Below, piece by piece: positions 42,277-53,001 of a DNA stretch of 64,000 nt. The translations under genes were made by a program, and so were the position numbers. Source of the DNA: Blakeslea trispora. Its lineage: Eukaryota > Mucoromycota > Mucoromycetes > Mucorales > Choanephoraceae. The notes beneath the pieces are model-generated. The model saw nothing but the letters and a program-made list of their open reading frames with translations, searched no databases and was not told the DNA's origin. Location of the stretch: NCBI GenBank assembly GCA_025331445.1, contig JAIWNE010000008.1, positions 258,001 through 322,000 of the forward strand. The letters run 5' to 3'. The stretch's first letter is position 1. Every line of letters begins with the position of its first letter.

Positions 42277-43543
42277 ATGACCGCAGCTACCAAACCCTTA
42301 CCCATCACAGTTTTCACAGGTTTTCTTGGAAGTGGTAACTATAGCTTGATGCATTGACCTGCTCTACGAGATTCTTACTTCCTTTTCTTCAAGGCAAGAC
42401 TACCCAGATCTTGAGCTTACTACAACGTGTTCCAAAAGACTACAAAGTGTGTTTGCTAAAGAATGAATTTGGCGATATTGCAGGTATTCTGTTACTCATG
42501 ATCTCGTCTGGAGCAGTCAAGCATTAAGTCTTTTTTTTTTTTTTTGAAAATGTAGTTGATAGTCAGCTTGCAAAAGAAACAAATGTAGGCGTCCAAGAAA
42601 TGGTCAATGGGTGTATGTGCTGCGTTTTAGTAGGACAAATGAAACTGGCCTTACAAGAGCTGAGAGGTAAAAGAATAAAAAAAAAAGAGGAAAGAAAAGT
42701 GAACAAGTGACTAAAAACTTGTTTTATAATCAAGATCAATATAATCCGGACAGAATCATTATCGAAACCAGTGGTTCTGCTTTTCCTGGTAAGTTATCTC
42801 AGCTAGATATGCTTATACAAAGACATGGAATAACATATTGTGTAGCTCCTATTGCATGGCAAATTCGAGAAATGGAACCTGAAGGTTTTGTGTTGGATTC
42901 GATTATCACTGTTGTCGATTGTGAGAACTTTAGAGGATATGAGGACACCAGCTTTACTGCCAAATTGCAAGCACAATATACGGATGTTATCTTGCTCAAC
43001 AAACATGAGCTGGTCAACGAGCGTCAATTGGATGATGTAATTGACCATGTCAATGTCCTAAACACAGATACACCCAAAGTTAAATGTGACAAGAATGGCG
43101 TTTCACCCGATCTTGTTTTCGGTTTAGATACTCAACTGTTTAAAGTGGGCTACGATAAACATAAGTCATTAGAGGAATCCGTGTTTGATCCTCATCATCA
43201 GAAAAACGAAGTTGACTTGATTCAAATCTTGCAATCTGTAAACAACAGCAAATTGACCTTGAAGCAGTTCGAAGATTTCTTAAAGGCCATGCCAAAGGAT
43301 GATATTTACCGTATTAAAGGATTTATTCGCCTGCAAGATCAGCCATTATCTATTGTTAACCATGCATTTGGTCGTTGGACATTAACACCTGTCGAAAATG
43401 AAGATACTCTAGAAAACACAAAGGATGTTCAGATCAGAATTACTATTATGGGCCAAGATCTTAGAATGTATATAGAAAAAGCCAAAGCCTTATTAAACGG
43501 GGGTGAAGGTGATGTCAAATTGACACCGGCCCATCGTCACTAA
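42277..43543 (+). CDS. ZNG1: CobW/COG0523 G3E GTPase, ZNG1-type zinc metallochaperone
   Basis: GTPase that hands zinc to client proteins such as methionine aminopeptidase. It starts MTAATKPLPITVFTGFLGSG and, across the first intron, completes the P-loop GFLGSGKTTQILSLL. Next are KVCLLKNEFGDIA, the metal-binding NGCMCC (CxCC), DRIIIETSGSAFPAP across an intron, IITVVDCENF, and LLNKHELV, the guanine-specificity motif. The C-terminal CobW_C domain contains IKGFIRLQDQP, HAFGRWTLTPV and ends TPAHRH. The intron at 42789-42845 is 57 nt, divisible by three and stop-free; its removal restores the conserved SGSAFPAPIAWQI. The length of about 385 residues is typical. Confidence 0.93.
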
Positions 43544-43650
43544 ACATCTCTCTCTTTTGTCAGTTTTGGTTTTGTTGTAAATAAATAAAGACTATCCTTC
43601 TGGATCGTATTCAAGATCTAATGCAGAAAGCCCACATGTAGATGCATCTA
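43544..43650. other. 3' flank of ZNG1-type gene
   Basis: Short flank with an 'aataaa' motif at about 43580; no gene. Confidence 0.4.
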
Positions 43651-44215
43651 TTTTTTAAGCTGTATTCGTTGTTTAGCTTTTCGTACTAACAAGTCATAGC
43701 GGGAATCAAGCTAATGAGTGTCGAAATTGTTTAGCTTGTCTTGCGTATGAGATACTCTTTTCAGAACAGGATCATAATGGGTTAAAGGAACTGATTGCAA
43801 AAAAGAAACCAAATCATCAAGACGAGATTGCACTTGACAAGAAGACAGATTAATGGCCCAATTGTTCCCAAAGCAATTTGAGCATTCACCGCAAGTAGCA
43901 TATAACTAAACTTTTCATGCTGAACCTTTCAGGTCTATTGGTTGACTCATCAACTACCTCAACCATCTTTGCTGTAGTTTCTTTTCTTGAAATCAAAGAG
44001 TGTCCCAAAAAATGCCATAGTTATATGTAGATGATAAGCTATTGTCTGGGTATTGTCACAAGCATTGTGATTGTTTACTTCAAGAATGATCAAATTGAAT
44101 TTTGCTTTTCTCGTATGCATTCTTGTTCTTGAATCTTTGTAGACAGGCTGCTTTATAATACAAAAGTTTATCTAGTGATTTCAAACCAGTGTTTTTGGTC
44201 TATGTCTTGAGAGGT
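43650..44215 (-). pseudogene. Decayed coding relic with CGECSNC zinc-knuckle-like motif
   Basis: The minus strand carries long coding-like stretches interrupted by a few stops and frameshifts: KAKFNLIILEVNNHNACDNT, IAYHLHITMAFFGTLFDF, TTAKMVEVVDESTNRPERFS, then YATCGECSNCFGNNWAINLS, QVQSRLDDLVSFLQSVPLTH and DPVLKRVSHTQDKLNNFDTH. The C-x2-C-x2-C motif near the end recalls zinc-binding tails of RecQ-like helicases or mobile-element proteins, but I cannot name the family. No intact ORF remains. Confidence 0.42.
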
Positions 44216-45378
44216 GTCAGAGTATATTAAAATCATATAGCTTCATTAATTCAAGCGATGTCTGTATCAAAAGGCTTTGTGGATGTCATCTTATCACCAA
44301 CCAACTCTTCATGAAAAAATTTGCTATAAGACCAGTTAGTTAGTTTTACGTATGTTACACAGACTAAAGAGCTGGGTAGTACAGTTTTTTTCTTTTAGTC
44401 TTTTCGGGTTTCAGCCTATATTTGTAACGCAAAAAATTTGTAAAGTGTATCATGCCTACTAGCCTGGAGTGACTAGAAACCTCAAAATAGGCTAGTAGAA
44501 CCCACATGATCGTTGGCCTCTGCAAGTTCCCAGGATGTTATTATTGTCTTCACTTTATCCACCTGGTGCTCAAAGAGCTGCACAAAGAATTGAGTCATTG
44601 AGTCGCCGATGGTTTAAAGCATCCACTCATCGATAGTTCGAGAAAACTTTGCCAAACCAAGTGACTGCTAGCAAAAAAATTTTATCATTCGAAAAGGTAT
44701 AAAAAGGCAGCAAAAGTAAACAAATCAATTTTTTTCTTTAGTGACCGTACTCTACAGGATCTGTATGCAGTATGTTTCAATTCTAGGTTTTTTAAACTAG
44801 ATACAATCCCAAAGCTAGTCGATGATTTTCAGTAGACCTTCTATTGAGTGAAGTGTGGCTATTGTTGCTCTCTGAGCGACTCTGGTCAGTTGATGATCTC
44901 GCCTGTTCTATATTCCAAGAACATGGCAAGGAAGGAGCTACAAGTCTGATAGCTTGACTTATTTTATTATTAAAAAAAATGAAAATTAAAGGCTCTCTGT
45001 GTTAATTTTTTCTAATACAAAATATGTGCTTATTATACCCCTATACAAGTTCTTTACATGTTTGATAGGATGTTTTACCTCATGAGTTAACTTTCTCTCT
45101 TTCTGAGCTAATTGACCCTTGCTCTTCATGGTGGCATGATTCCTTGTTATAACCAAGACGCTTATTTAGATATATTTTTTCGGATTGTTTGCAGATAGTG
45201 TTTAAGAAAGAGCTATGTGAGAAAGACAAAGCCAAACCTTTGCTATCTTGTACAGCCAACGATTAAAGCATTTTGCTTTTGACCTCTAACGAAAATAAAC
45301 ATTTGTTGAGCCAAAAGACTATTACTGGAAAAGATCAAGTTTTTTGTTTGATAGTGGGATGTTTACCATGAAAAAACT
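44216..45378. other. Relic-rich intergenic region
   Basis: No intact gene. The plus strand shows isolated coding-like pieces: near 44535-44640 LSSLYPPGAQRAAQRIESLS, and near 44833-44959 VDLLLSEVWLLLLSERLWSV then FQEHGKEGATSLIA. They are probably mobile-element remains; family not assigned. Confidence 0.35.
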
Positions 45379-45670
45379 AGGGGGTTCACATTGGCACAAA
45401 ATCCCATCATAAATTGAGTTTTGATTTAGCCAATAAAAGTGATTGTGATGGAGATCCTAAATTTGCGGGAGGTTTTTTAATCACAAAATTCGACCCGCAT
45501 CACAAAATCGGAGAAAGAACTTTTAATGGTTAGTTTTCAAGCAGGTAAAATATTTGTGACAGGAATTTGTGATGAAGGGATTTTAGGGTCACTCAAGCGA
45601 TTTAATTGATTTGATAGGCTCGTTTTTAAAACTCAACTTGTGATGGGATTTTGTGGCAATGTAAGCCCCT
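45379..45670. mobile_element. Non-autonomous DNA element (MITE) with ~46-bp terminal inverted repeats
   Basis: The left end AGGGGGTTCACATTGGCACA and the reverse complement of the right end AGGGGCTTACATTGCCACAA begin inverted repeats that continue through AAATCCCATCA and TTGAGTTTT for about 46 bases with roughly five differences. The internal 200 bases contain further copies of 'atcacaaa' in both orientations, but no transposase. CTA stands at both outer borders (45377-45379 and 45671-45673), so the target duplication may be CTA or TA; the exact end is ambiguous by one or two bases. Confidence 0.75.
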
Positions 45671-45859
45671 CTATTGTCTCAAATTAGACTTGAAAGCGTC
45701 TAAATCCCGACAAAATTTCCCTTTTTTGTTAACCATGTCGGCATACGGTAACTGCCAATACGACCAATAAACTGCGAAAGCAAAAACAAAGCTCAACCCG
45801 ATTTTCTTTTTCTTTCTTTTTAACTTTTTCATTCTAATTATTATTTTCAACTTGTTACT

Positions 45860-46681
45860 ATGCTAAGTGCTTTTACGGCTTTAGTGAGTTGCTTGATACT
45901 CATACCAACAATACCACTTGTATTATACGCTATTGGACTTTTATTGCCTGCAAGTCATATTATTTCTCGTTCATACAAGTACAACACAACAGCAGAGATC
46001 TTATGGGCCATCTTGACTAGTGTAGAAGACTACCATGCTTGGCGCTCCAATATTGACAGAATCATTGTACGTCGCGACGAGTTTGAAGATGAACTTAACA
46101 AATACGACAATGACAAGCGTTTAACGTTTGTTGAATATACCAAGAAAGATAGACGGACTGTAGTCATGCATATTGAACAAGAACATGAACGCAAACTATT
46201 ACGAGTACTTGAAGAAAGACCTTCTCTTACAGACAGTGAACACATCAGACAAAAGTCTTCTACCTTTAGTGGTTCTTGGACATTCACGCTTGAACCTGTT
46301 GAAGGTGAGAGAGCAGTCATACTCAAGATCACAGAGCAAGGTGTGATCAAGAAACCAATGGTCAGAGTATCACATATGCTTTTCTTTGGTTATCATCGCC
46401 GCATTGATCGATTTATGAAAGATTTGGCCAAGGAAGTGGATTTGGGTATCCTTGACAACCTATCTGAGCATGCCGAACAACCAGAGGATCAAACATTATC
46501 CGAAGCGTCCCATATACCTCCTAAAGAAGAAACCGATAAACAAGATGATTCAGAGCATGACGAGTATGAAGCAGGTCCAGATGACAGCATCTTATTACCT
46601 ACCAAAAAATCTATGTCAGAATCCAAACTACTAGACAAAGAATGGGATATGATGAGTGAAGTCTATGAAAAAAGAAGCTAG
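45860..46681 (+). CDS. Membrane-anchored SRPBCC (START/polyketide-cyclase-like) domain protein
   Basis: Intronless 273-residue protein. A hydrophobic N-terminal anchor (LVSCLILIPTIPLVLYAIGL) is followed by an SRPBCC-type fold: TTAEILWAILTSVEDYHAWR, RLTFVEYTKKDRRTVVMHI, STFSGSWTFTLEPVEGERAV, LKITEQGVIKKPMVRVSHML and FFGYHRRIDRFMKDLAKEVD, the long C-terminal helix. The W..LT.VEDY..WR opening and GSWTF.LEP pattern is that of polyketide-cyclase/dehydrase-like SRPBCC proteins. The tail is acidic and disordered. The ligand is unknown; a membrane-tethered lipid-binding role is a guess from fold. Confidence 0.68.
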   Translation: MLSAFTALVSCLILIPTIPLVLYAIGLLLPASHIISRSYKYNTTAEILWAILTSVEDYHAWRSNIDRIIVRRDEFEDELNKYDNDKRLTFVEYTKKDRRTVVMHIEQEHERKLLRVLEERPSLTDSEHIRQKSSTFSGSWTFTLEPVEGERAVILKITEQGVIKKPMVRVSHMLFFGYHRRIDRFMKDLAKEVDLGILDNLSEHAEQPEDQTLSEASHIPPKEETDKQDDSEHDEYEAGPDDSILLPTKKSMSESKLLDKEWDMMSEVYEKRS

Positions 46682-46738
46682 TTTCCCTAAGAAAAAGAGC
46701 TACACTTTACGTGTCTTGTTTTGTTTGTACATAGTTTA

Positions 46739-48012
46739 TTATTGTTTAATAAAGCAAGCTAAAAAGAACCCACTTGTACGGCTAGAAATAGGATCAAAGC
46801 GCACACAATGAGCTTCAATTGTTTCATGCAACTCTTTCCACTTTTGCTGTTGCTTAATCTTGGCTGGCTGAATGCCATAATCGGGTATCTTTTTTAACTG
46901 AGCATTGCTAAACTCGTCAAGAAACCAGGCTACATTTTCTTCATTCTGACGAATAGATAATGAGCAGGTACTGTAAACCATTGTGCCACCTGGTTTGAGC
47001 ATATGCCATCCTTGTCTCATCAGATCACGCTGCAACTGGACAACATTGTTCAATCGTTGAGGATCCATGAAATTCTTTTTAAAGGCATCCCAACCCCACT
47101 TTTCATACTATGTCATTGATGTCAGCTGATATCAAGCAGTCATCTCCTTGTTTTTCTTACCTTTAAGATATGAAGAATACTTCCATCGTGTGTACATTCA
47201 GCATCTACCAATACTTTATCGTATAAGCCCTTCTGCTGTACATCAAAACGAAGCATTTTGCTTGCCCAAAAGGGCTTTGTTATCTCTGTCTTTTGTCTCT
47301 TTGTCTTTGGCTCTTTTTCTGTTGTTTGCTGAATGACTCGGTTCCCTAATCGAGAAGGTGGTGGCACTTGAAAAGTAGTACCATCTGCTTCAAACAATCT
47401 TATCTTTTCGCCCACTCTGTACTTCTTTAGTAGTGAGCGACATGTGGCTAATCGATGGCCAGCCACGTCTACTCCAGTGGCTGTACCTAAACCTTCTCGA
47501 CCTAGCAAGTTGGCAATCATACATAATTTAGCACCAGGAGCACAGCATAAATCTAGCACCTGGTCATCCTTTTCTATAGACAGTGCCTCTACTGCGATAG
47601 CCGAACTTAAATCAATGCCAAAGATAGCATGATCTTTATAACTATATTTTCCCCCGCTTTAATCAACATAAAACAATTTTCTTTTCAAAATAACTTACGC
47701 TTGTGTATCAGAAATACGTTTATCGCCTAATTGTATCTCAAAAAAGTTTTGCAGCTTGTCGACTGAATATACTTGATCAGTACCCAATTGCTGGCGTAAG
47801 TCCTCCAGTGTAGGTTGCTTGTCTATAGGTAAGTGGGTATTTAAACGGACATAACGAGGAAGTGCATCTACTGTGTAGATCTTGGGATCTATATCGTTGT
47901 CCTTTAGGAACTGCTTAAACGATGTTGGTAATTGGTCGAGATCAAACTTGGTCACTTTTGTTGTAGGCTGATCAACATGATCTATATGATCTGGACTAGA
48001 GTCGCTGGACAT
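46739..48012 (-). CDS. NOL1/NOP2/Sun (NSUN) family RNA m5C methyltransferase
   Basis: SAM-dependent RNA cytosine-C5 methyltransferase. It starts MSSDSSPDHIDHVDQPTTKV (48012). Motifs: DHAIFGIDLSSAIAVEALSI, the SAM-binding VLDLCCAPGAKLCMIANLLG, GVDVAGHRLATCRSLLKKY, RLFEADGTTF, motif IV LVDAECTHDGSILHILK and motif VI MVYSTCSLSIRQNEENVAWF with the catalytic TCS cysteine, ending TSGFFLACFIKQ. Motif IV reads DAECTHDGS rather than the usual D-x-P-C, marking a distinct subgroup; its target (tRNA or rRNA) is unknown. Two introns. The stop lies 57 bases from the stop of the convergent SRPBCC gene. Confidence 0.87.
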
Positions 48013-48533
48013 GGAAGTGTAATAACAAAAACAAAAATAACTCAAAATCCTAGACTGAAACTGTTAATTTTTTTCAGCATTTGATCTTTTTCAAGTTAAA
48101 AAAAAAGCGCAATGTCTAGTACAGGTTGTTTGTCAGATTGAAAATGAATTGAGGTAAATCAAAAGAGAAGAGTCATTATTGTGATATTCATGGCAACAAT
48201 ATATTATTTAGGCCCAAAAGAAAAGCTGTCTTTATTCAATGGACGCCTTCTGGCTCTATTTACACTAATGCTGGATCCAGCATCTTGACTGAATGTTTGT
48301 CGTACGTTGACTTATAACGTACTCTCTGTTTATTTACACAAGAACGTATTCGAACCGTGAAGACAATATGTACATATACGTCAACGTTGTGATGACTCAT
48401 TTGACTTTCCAAGTTGTTGTTGTTCCCAAAATGGATGTTGTATACAGCATAAATATACCCCCTTTTTTTCTTAAAAAAAAAAAAAGAAATCAGTTCAAAA
48501 TAAATCAATAGTTGCTTTCTTTTCGTTTGTTTC
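48013..48533. promoter_or_regulatory. Divergent promoter region of NSUN and GNAT genes
   Basis: Spacer of 521 bases between diverging starts. AT-rich, with a long A run at 48475-48486. Open frames here show no recognisable features. Confidence 0.4.
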
Positions 48534-49106
48534 ATGACTATCGATACACCCAAATTTGTGAACATCAAAATATCTCGATTAGAGGGACCTTATACTAGAT
48601 CAATAGCAGTGCGTTATAATGTGTTTGTAGTGGAACAAGGTTATCATCCCAAATGGCAAATGGATGAGTAAGTCCTGTTTTTGTGCAAAGAAACATGTCA
48701 CTTAAAAACAGAAACGCCCTTCAAATTAAGCTTAGATCATTTAGGCATTCATTGGATTGCTACAGCCGACAAAGTAGATGAAAACGGTGTCATTGTTTGT
48801 CCTGATGTAGATATTGGCACTATTCGCCTCATGCCTAAAGAGAATGGTCTTGTTAAGCTTACTAGATTTGCTGTTATTCAAGAGGCTCGTGGCCTGAGAG
48901 TGGGACAAGGACTGGTGAAGGTGTTTGTGGATTATTGTCAGAAACACGGTTATGATACTATTGTACTTCATTCTCAATATCCTCGACGTGGATTCTATCA
49001 AAAAGTAGGATTTGTGCTTGAAAAAGGAGATGATTCCATTTTTGATGAGGCAGGTACTCCTCATGTAAGATTATGGATGCGAAACATACAAAGCCAATCT
49101 TTATAA
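48534..49106 (+). CDS. GNAT-family N-acetyltransferase
   Basis: Acetyl-CoA-dependent acetyltransferase of unknown substrate. It starts MTIDTPKFVNIKISRLEGPY and includes SIAVRYNVFVVEQGYHPKWQ, a segment typical of ElaA/YjcF-like GNATs (R..VFV.EQG). One intron after MDE joins LDHLGIHWIATADK. Then DIGTIRLMPKENGLVKLTRF and AVIQEARGLRVGQGLVKVFV form motifs B-A, with the acetyl-CoA P-loop R-G-L-R-V-G-Q-G. It ends YPRRGFYQKVGFVLEKGDD and a short tail. About 170 residues. Confidence 0.85.
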
Positions 49107-49185
49107 AGGAAAATGCATCTGTTTATTCTAGATTTTTTTTAAATTATGCACACAAGAATCTATTAGCTTATTATGATAATGATAA

Positions 49186-52100
49186 TTATCGTCTATTGCC
49201 ACCCTTTTTACGCTTGCTAGCTTCCAGATTAGGTGCAGATACTTTGACTTTACTCATCATAGCATTGATACCTTCCATTTCAGGCACACTCTTAATCAAT
49301 TCTTTTTCACGAGCTGAGGCATCACTCATATTGAAGAAGACAGACTGAGCTTGCTTGATGGCTTTACCACGCTTGAGTGTGCCTGGTGTTAGCTTGACTT
49401 TGTATCTGTACTTTTGAATGGCTGTATAAGGAGCACAGACAGGAATAGCAAAATGTATGATATCTTCGGGAAGAGGATTGGGTGTTAGGGAATCTAGAAC
49501 AGATAAGTTGGCTACCTCATCTGCCTCAAGCATAGTAATGTTTTCTTCTTTAAGCATCTGACGAATGGCTTCAGTATCCTTTTCATCTTCGCCTTCAACT
49601 AGAGGATGGTCATCATCTTTACTGTGCTCTGTTTGTTGTTGGTGTTGTTGTTGTTGTTGCTGTTGTATGGATTCATCCGTACCATTTACTGCGCCATCTA
49701 TCACAGTGGTACCAGCATCAGCATCAGCAACAGTATCAGCAACAGTATCAGCAACAGTATCAGCAACAGTATCAGCAACAGTATCAGCAACAGTATCAGC
49801 AGCAGCGGCCTTTCTAGCAGCTCTTTCTTTCTCTAGTGCAGCTTTCTCTTCTTTTGCCTTTGCTTGGCGTTTGGCTTTCTTACCCTTAGGTTGAGGGCCC
49901 TTATTAGATCCAAGGAGTTCCATTCGAAGTTGTCTCTCTTCTTCATCTTGGTCACCGTACTTTTCCTTGATCTTCTTGGCCTTTCCTTTTCGCCCACGTG
50001 TGGATGATGGTGCGGGTACGTTTTGTGTCTTGCTCTTGTTCTGTTGTGGCTGTTGCTTAGGCTGCTGCTTTTGTTTTTGCTTTTGTTTCTCCTGAGCTTG
50101 CTTGATTTCATCTGTGACCTCTGTTAGATTGTTCTTCTTCATCAAACGACGCTCTTTGGCTGTAATGAACTTTTTAGTGGATGTATTGGCACCATTGGCA
50201 GCAAAAGACAGTTGATCATCAGAATCATGACCATATTCATCCAAGTTGTACTTGTCATCATTTGAGTTCCCAGCTGTTTCTACAGGAAGCGATTGGAGTT
50301 GCGTATCAGGGAAAGCATTGGTCTCATCTTCGTCTTCGCTGCTGTTTTCATCACTATCTTCATTGCTGTGGCTGGATGCGGATTTATTATCAGAAGAAGC
50401 ATCCTGCTGTTGTTCTTGCTCTTCTTTAACCAATGTCTTTTCTTCTTCTTTTTCTTCAAGCTTATCTTCTGTTGAATCTTGTACTGTCTTTTCTTGAACT
50501 TCATCTTCCTTCTCCTCATCCACTTCTTCTTCTTCAACCAAGCGACCCTTCACATGGTTACCAATAGAGGATTCATCCAACTTGAAGAGATAGCCGAAAC
50601 CATAGACAAGTTGTACAGGAGGTAAGAAGTTTTTCTTGCCACGAATCATAAAACTACCAGTAGTGAGATATTCACCTGAGGGAGCTGATTTACTGACCTG
50701 GTCAGGATAGACCCAATATGCGCTGGTCACCATCTTGGCATCCCAAGCTCTACTCTGACAAACAGACATGATACCAGCTTGATAGAGTGTACTAGGGGGA
50801 ATAGGTTGACCGTTGGCATTTGGTTTGTTCTTGACAATGACTGAAGCAGCACCATTCAGATCAGCATGAACATAGACATCATCTTTGAGAAGGTAACGCT
50901 TGACAAGCATCTCATTTTGCTGCATATCACGACCAGCAATGACTAAATGACCATCTGTGGAAATGAACCAAAGGAACTTTTCAAACCAAAATGGCTTTCT
51001 GATCTTGTTAATAGTGGCGGTCACTTTGGTCTCCTTGAGGTCTTGTCGAATCTTTCTTTCGGCCGACTTGAGAGCCTTGGAAGATGCCTCAATTGTCTTC
51101 TCATGCTTGGTGGCTGTCACCTTCTTTTGCTCATAATATTTTCGTGCATTGGCAAATGCTGTTAAATTGATGTCTACATCAATCTTGACACTTTGAGGCT
51201 GCATGGGTTCCTCTTCATCATCCTCACTGTCATACTCATTCAAGAATTCGGGATCGCTTTTTTTTTTATGTGTGTGTCAGTCTATCTTGGTCTCCTTTGT
51301 TGGCTCTAAAGCTGCTTACCTAAGCATCAGGGTAATCTGACTTGTCTCTAACTTTAGCTTCTCAATAATCAAAGCAATTGGGTTCTCCCTGCGCTTTTCT
51401 TCCTTGACTAAATCATTTAAATCTTGCCAATCCATCTGACTAGCAACAGCATTTCGAATGATCGTGATAGCCGCATCCACCATCTGTAAATTCAATTCAA
51501 TCAACTCTGCCTTGCGTACATTTGTAATTTGCTGACTCAAAAGAGCTTGCACTCTGCTTTCTTGTTCCTTACGAACTGCATCTAATTTCTTGATGGCAGC
51601 CTCTTCTTGTCTTCTTGATTTGAGCTCTATTTTTTGAGATTCAATAGCCGAGAAGAATTCATCCACGGCTTTATCAAAAGTGCCGAATTCTTTGTATTTG
51701 CGATGACTGAACTGTTGGTACAAGAAGGGGTGAAATTCATCATAGATCTCAACATGTTCTTCTTCATTCTCTGTAGATTTGGGAGCATTGTCCAACAGGA
51801 TGATATAGCCTTGAGGTACAGCGTTTTTTGTAGATTCGATCATCTCGTCACCTTTATTAAAACTCTCCAAAAGGGACTTGAGCATAGGTGAGCCTGATAG
51901 ACAAAAAAAAACAGATCAAAATACAGTAAAATTAGCTATTGGGATTTATGGATGTACAGATGTTGAAGAAATTGCTTTTACCTTCTGAAGAATCGAAGTC
52001 AGTGGCCACCTTCATATTGGGATCGAGATTAGCTTGTAAGATGATATGCTCAATCATGGCAGGACCATACTCTAAATCACACATGAAGAAAGAGAGAAAA

Positions 52101-53001
52101 AAAGAGTAAAGTGAGTGTTTTTTTTATGTGTATCCGTCGATATTTGATCTTACCAAACTTGATATTGAGGATCTTCTTGAGATTGTCCTTGGGACCAGCT
52201 GACCGAAGTGCATTCCTAAGCTGGTCCTCTTGTACTTTCTCGAAATCATTCAACACTGTCTTTACATTGTAAACCTCACCCACGGCCATCTTCAAGGTCT
52301 CTGAAGGTTGAACAGCACGTAACAAGGCTAAGATGCGATAATCATGATCTGTCAAAATGATATTGCCCTACATTCCTTGTGTTAGTACTAGAAGCAGTAA
52401 GGGTACATCTACTTACTGAAGCATAGAATTCACAGATAATATGATAGCCAATACTGTTTTCTCCTCCTGCAAATTCAAAATCCACAATACGATCTACACC
52501 CAGTTGACGAACATTGGTAACACGTCGAGTACGAAGGTGTTTACGAAGCTTAAATCAAAAAATTAAGTGTGTGATGTCTCTCGCTATGCTTCTCTATTTA
52601 CCTTGGCACAAAAGGGTGTGGGTGTAATTGACTTTTCTCTACTGAACTGAGTTGTATGGATACGAGTACCAGATTCAACTAGAACAAGCTCTTTATCATC
52701 AGGCTTTAGTATTTTTTGGTTATTTCAAGAAAAAAAGAGTACCCCAAAATGTTAGTCAATGAAAATTAACCTCGAGTTTTTAGAAAGAGAAAAAAAAAAG
52801 AGACAAAAGCTCATGTTACCTTGGCAAACTTAAATAGAAACGTCTTTGCGTTAACATCATAGATGTTCTGGAGACGAATGCCGATCAGTCTATAGACGCG
52901 AATGAGAACTATAGAGCAGTCTCTCTGTGTATAGGTCTTTACCTTTCTCGGAGATTGATAACCGTTGCACGTACATCCAAAGCGTTAAAACGTTGCTTCA
53001 T
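49186..53001 (-). CDS. RQC2: Ribosome quality control protein Rqc2/NEMF (Tae2)
   Basis: Binds stalled 60S-peptidyl-tRNA complexes, recruits Ltn1 and directs CAT-tailing. It starts MKQRFNALDVRATVINLRER (53001), the NFACT-N domain start. Further exons carry LIGIRLQNIYDVNAKTFLFK, KELVLVESGTRIHTTQFS, long coiled coils, and the NFACT-R domain: RKPFWFEKFLWFISTDGHLV, IAGRDMQQNEMLVKRYL, DDVYVHADLNGAASVIVKNK, SRAWDAKMVTSAYWVYPDQV, GSFMIRGKKNFLPPVQLVYG. After an acidic region and a basic stretch the C-terminal domain has FAIPVCAPYTAIQKYRYKVK LTPGT (split). About 1,000 residues, normal for the family. A tandem ADTV repeat lies near the C-terminal end. Confidence 0.95.
49726..49800. repeat. 12-bp tandem repeat (gcaacagtatca) encoding ADTV repeats in Rqc2
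   Basis: Six near-identical copies of gcaacagtatca lie on the plus strand; in the Rqc2 frame they encode ADTVADTVADTVADTV and so on. The unit length is divisible by three, so copy-number change would keep the frame. Confidence 0.9.

Noticed and set aside
42789..42845. Stretch as coding insert in the ZNG1-type protein
   Set aside because: It has GTAAGT and TAG borders and its removal restores the conserved family sequence, so it is an intron.
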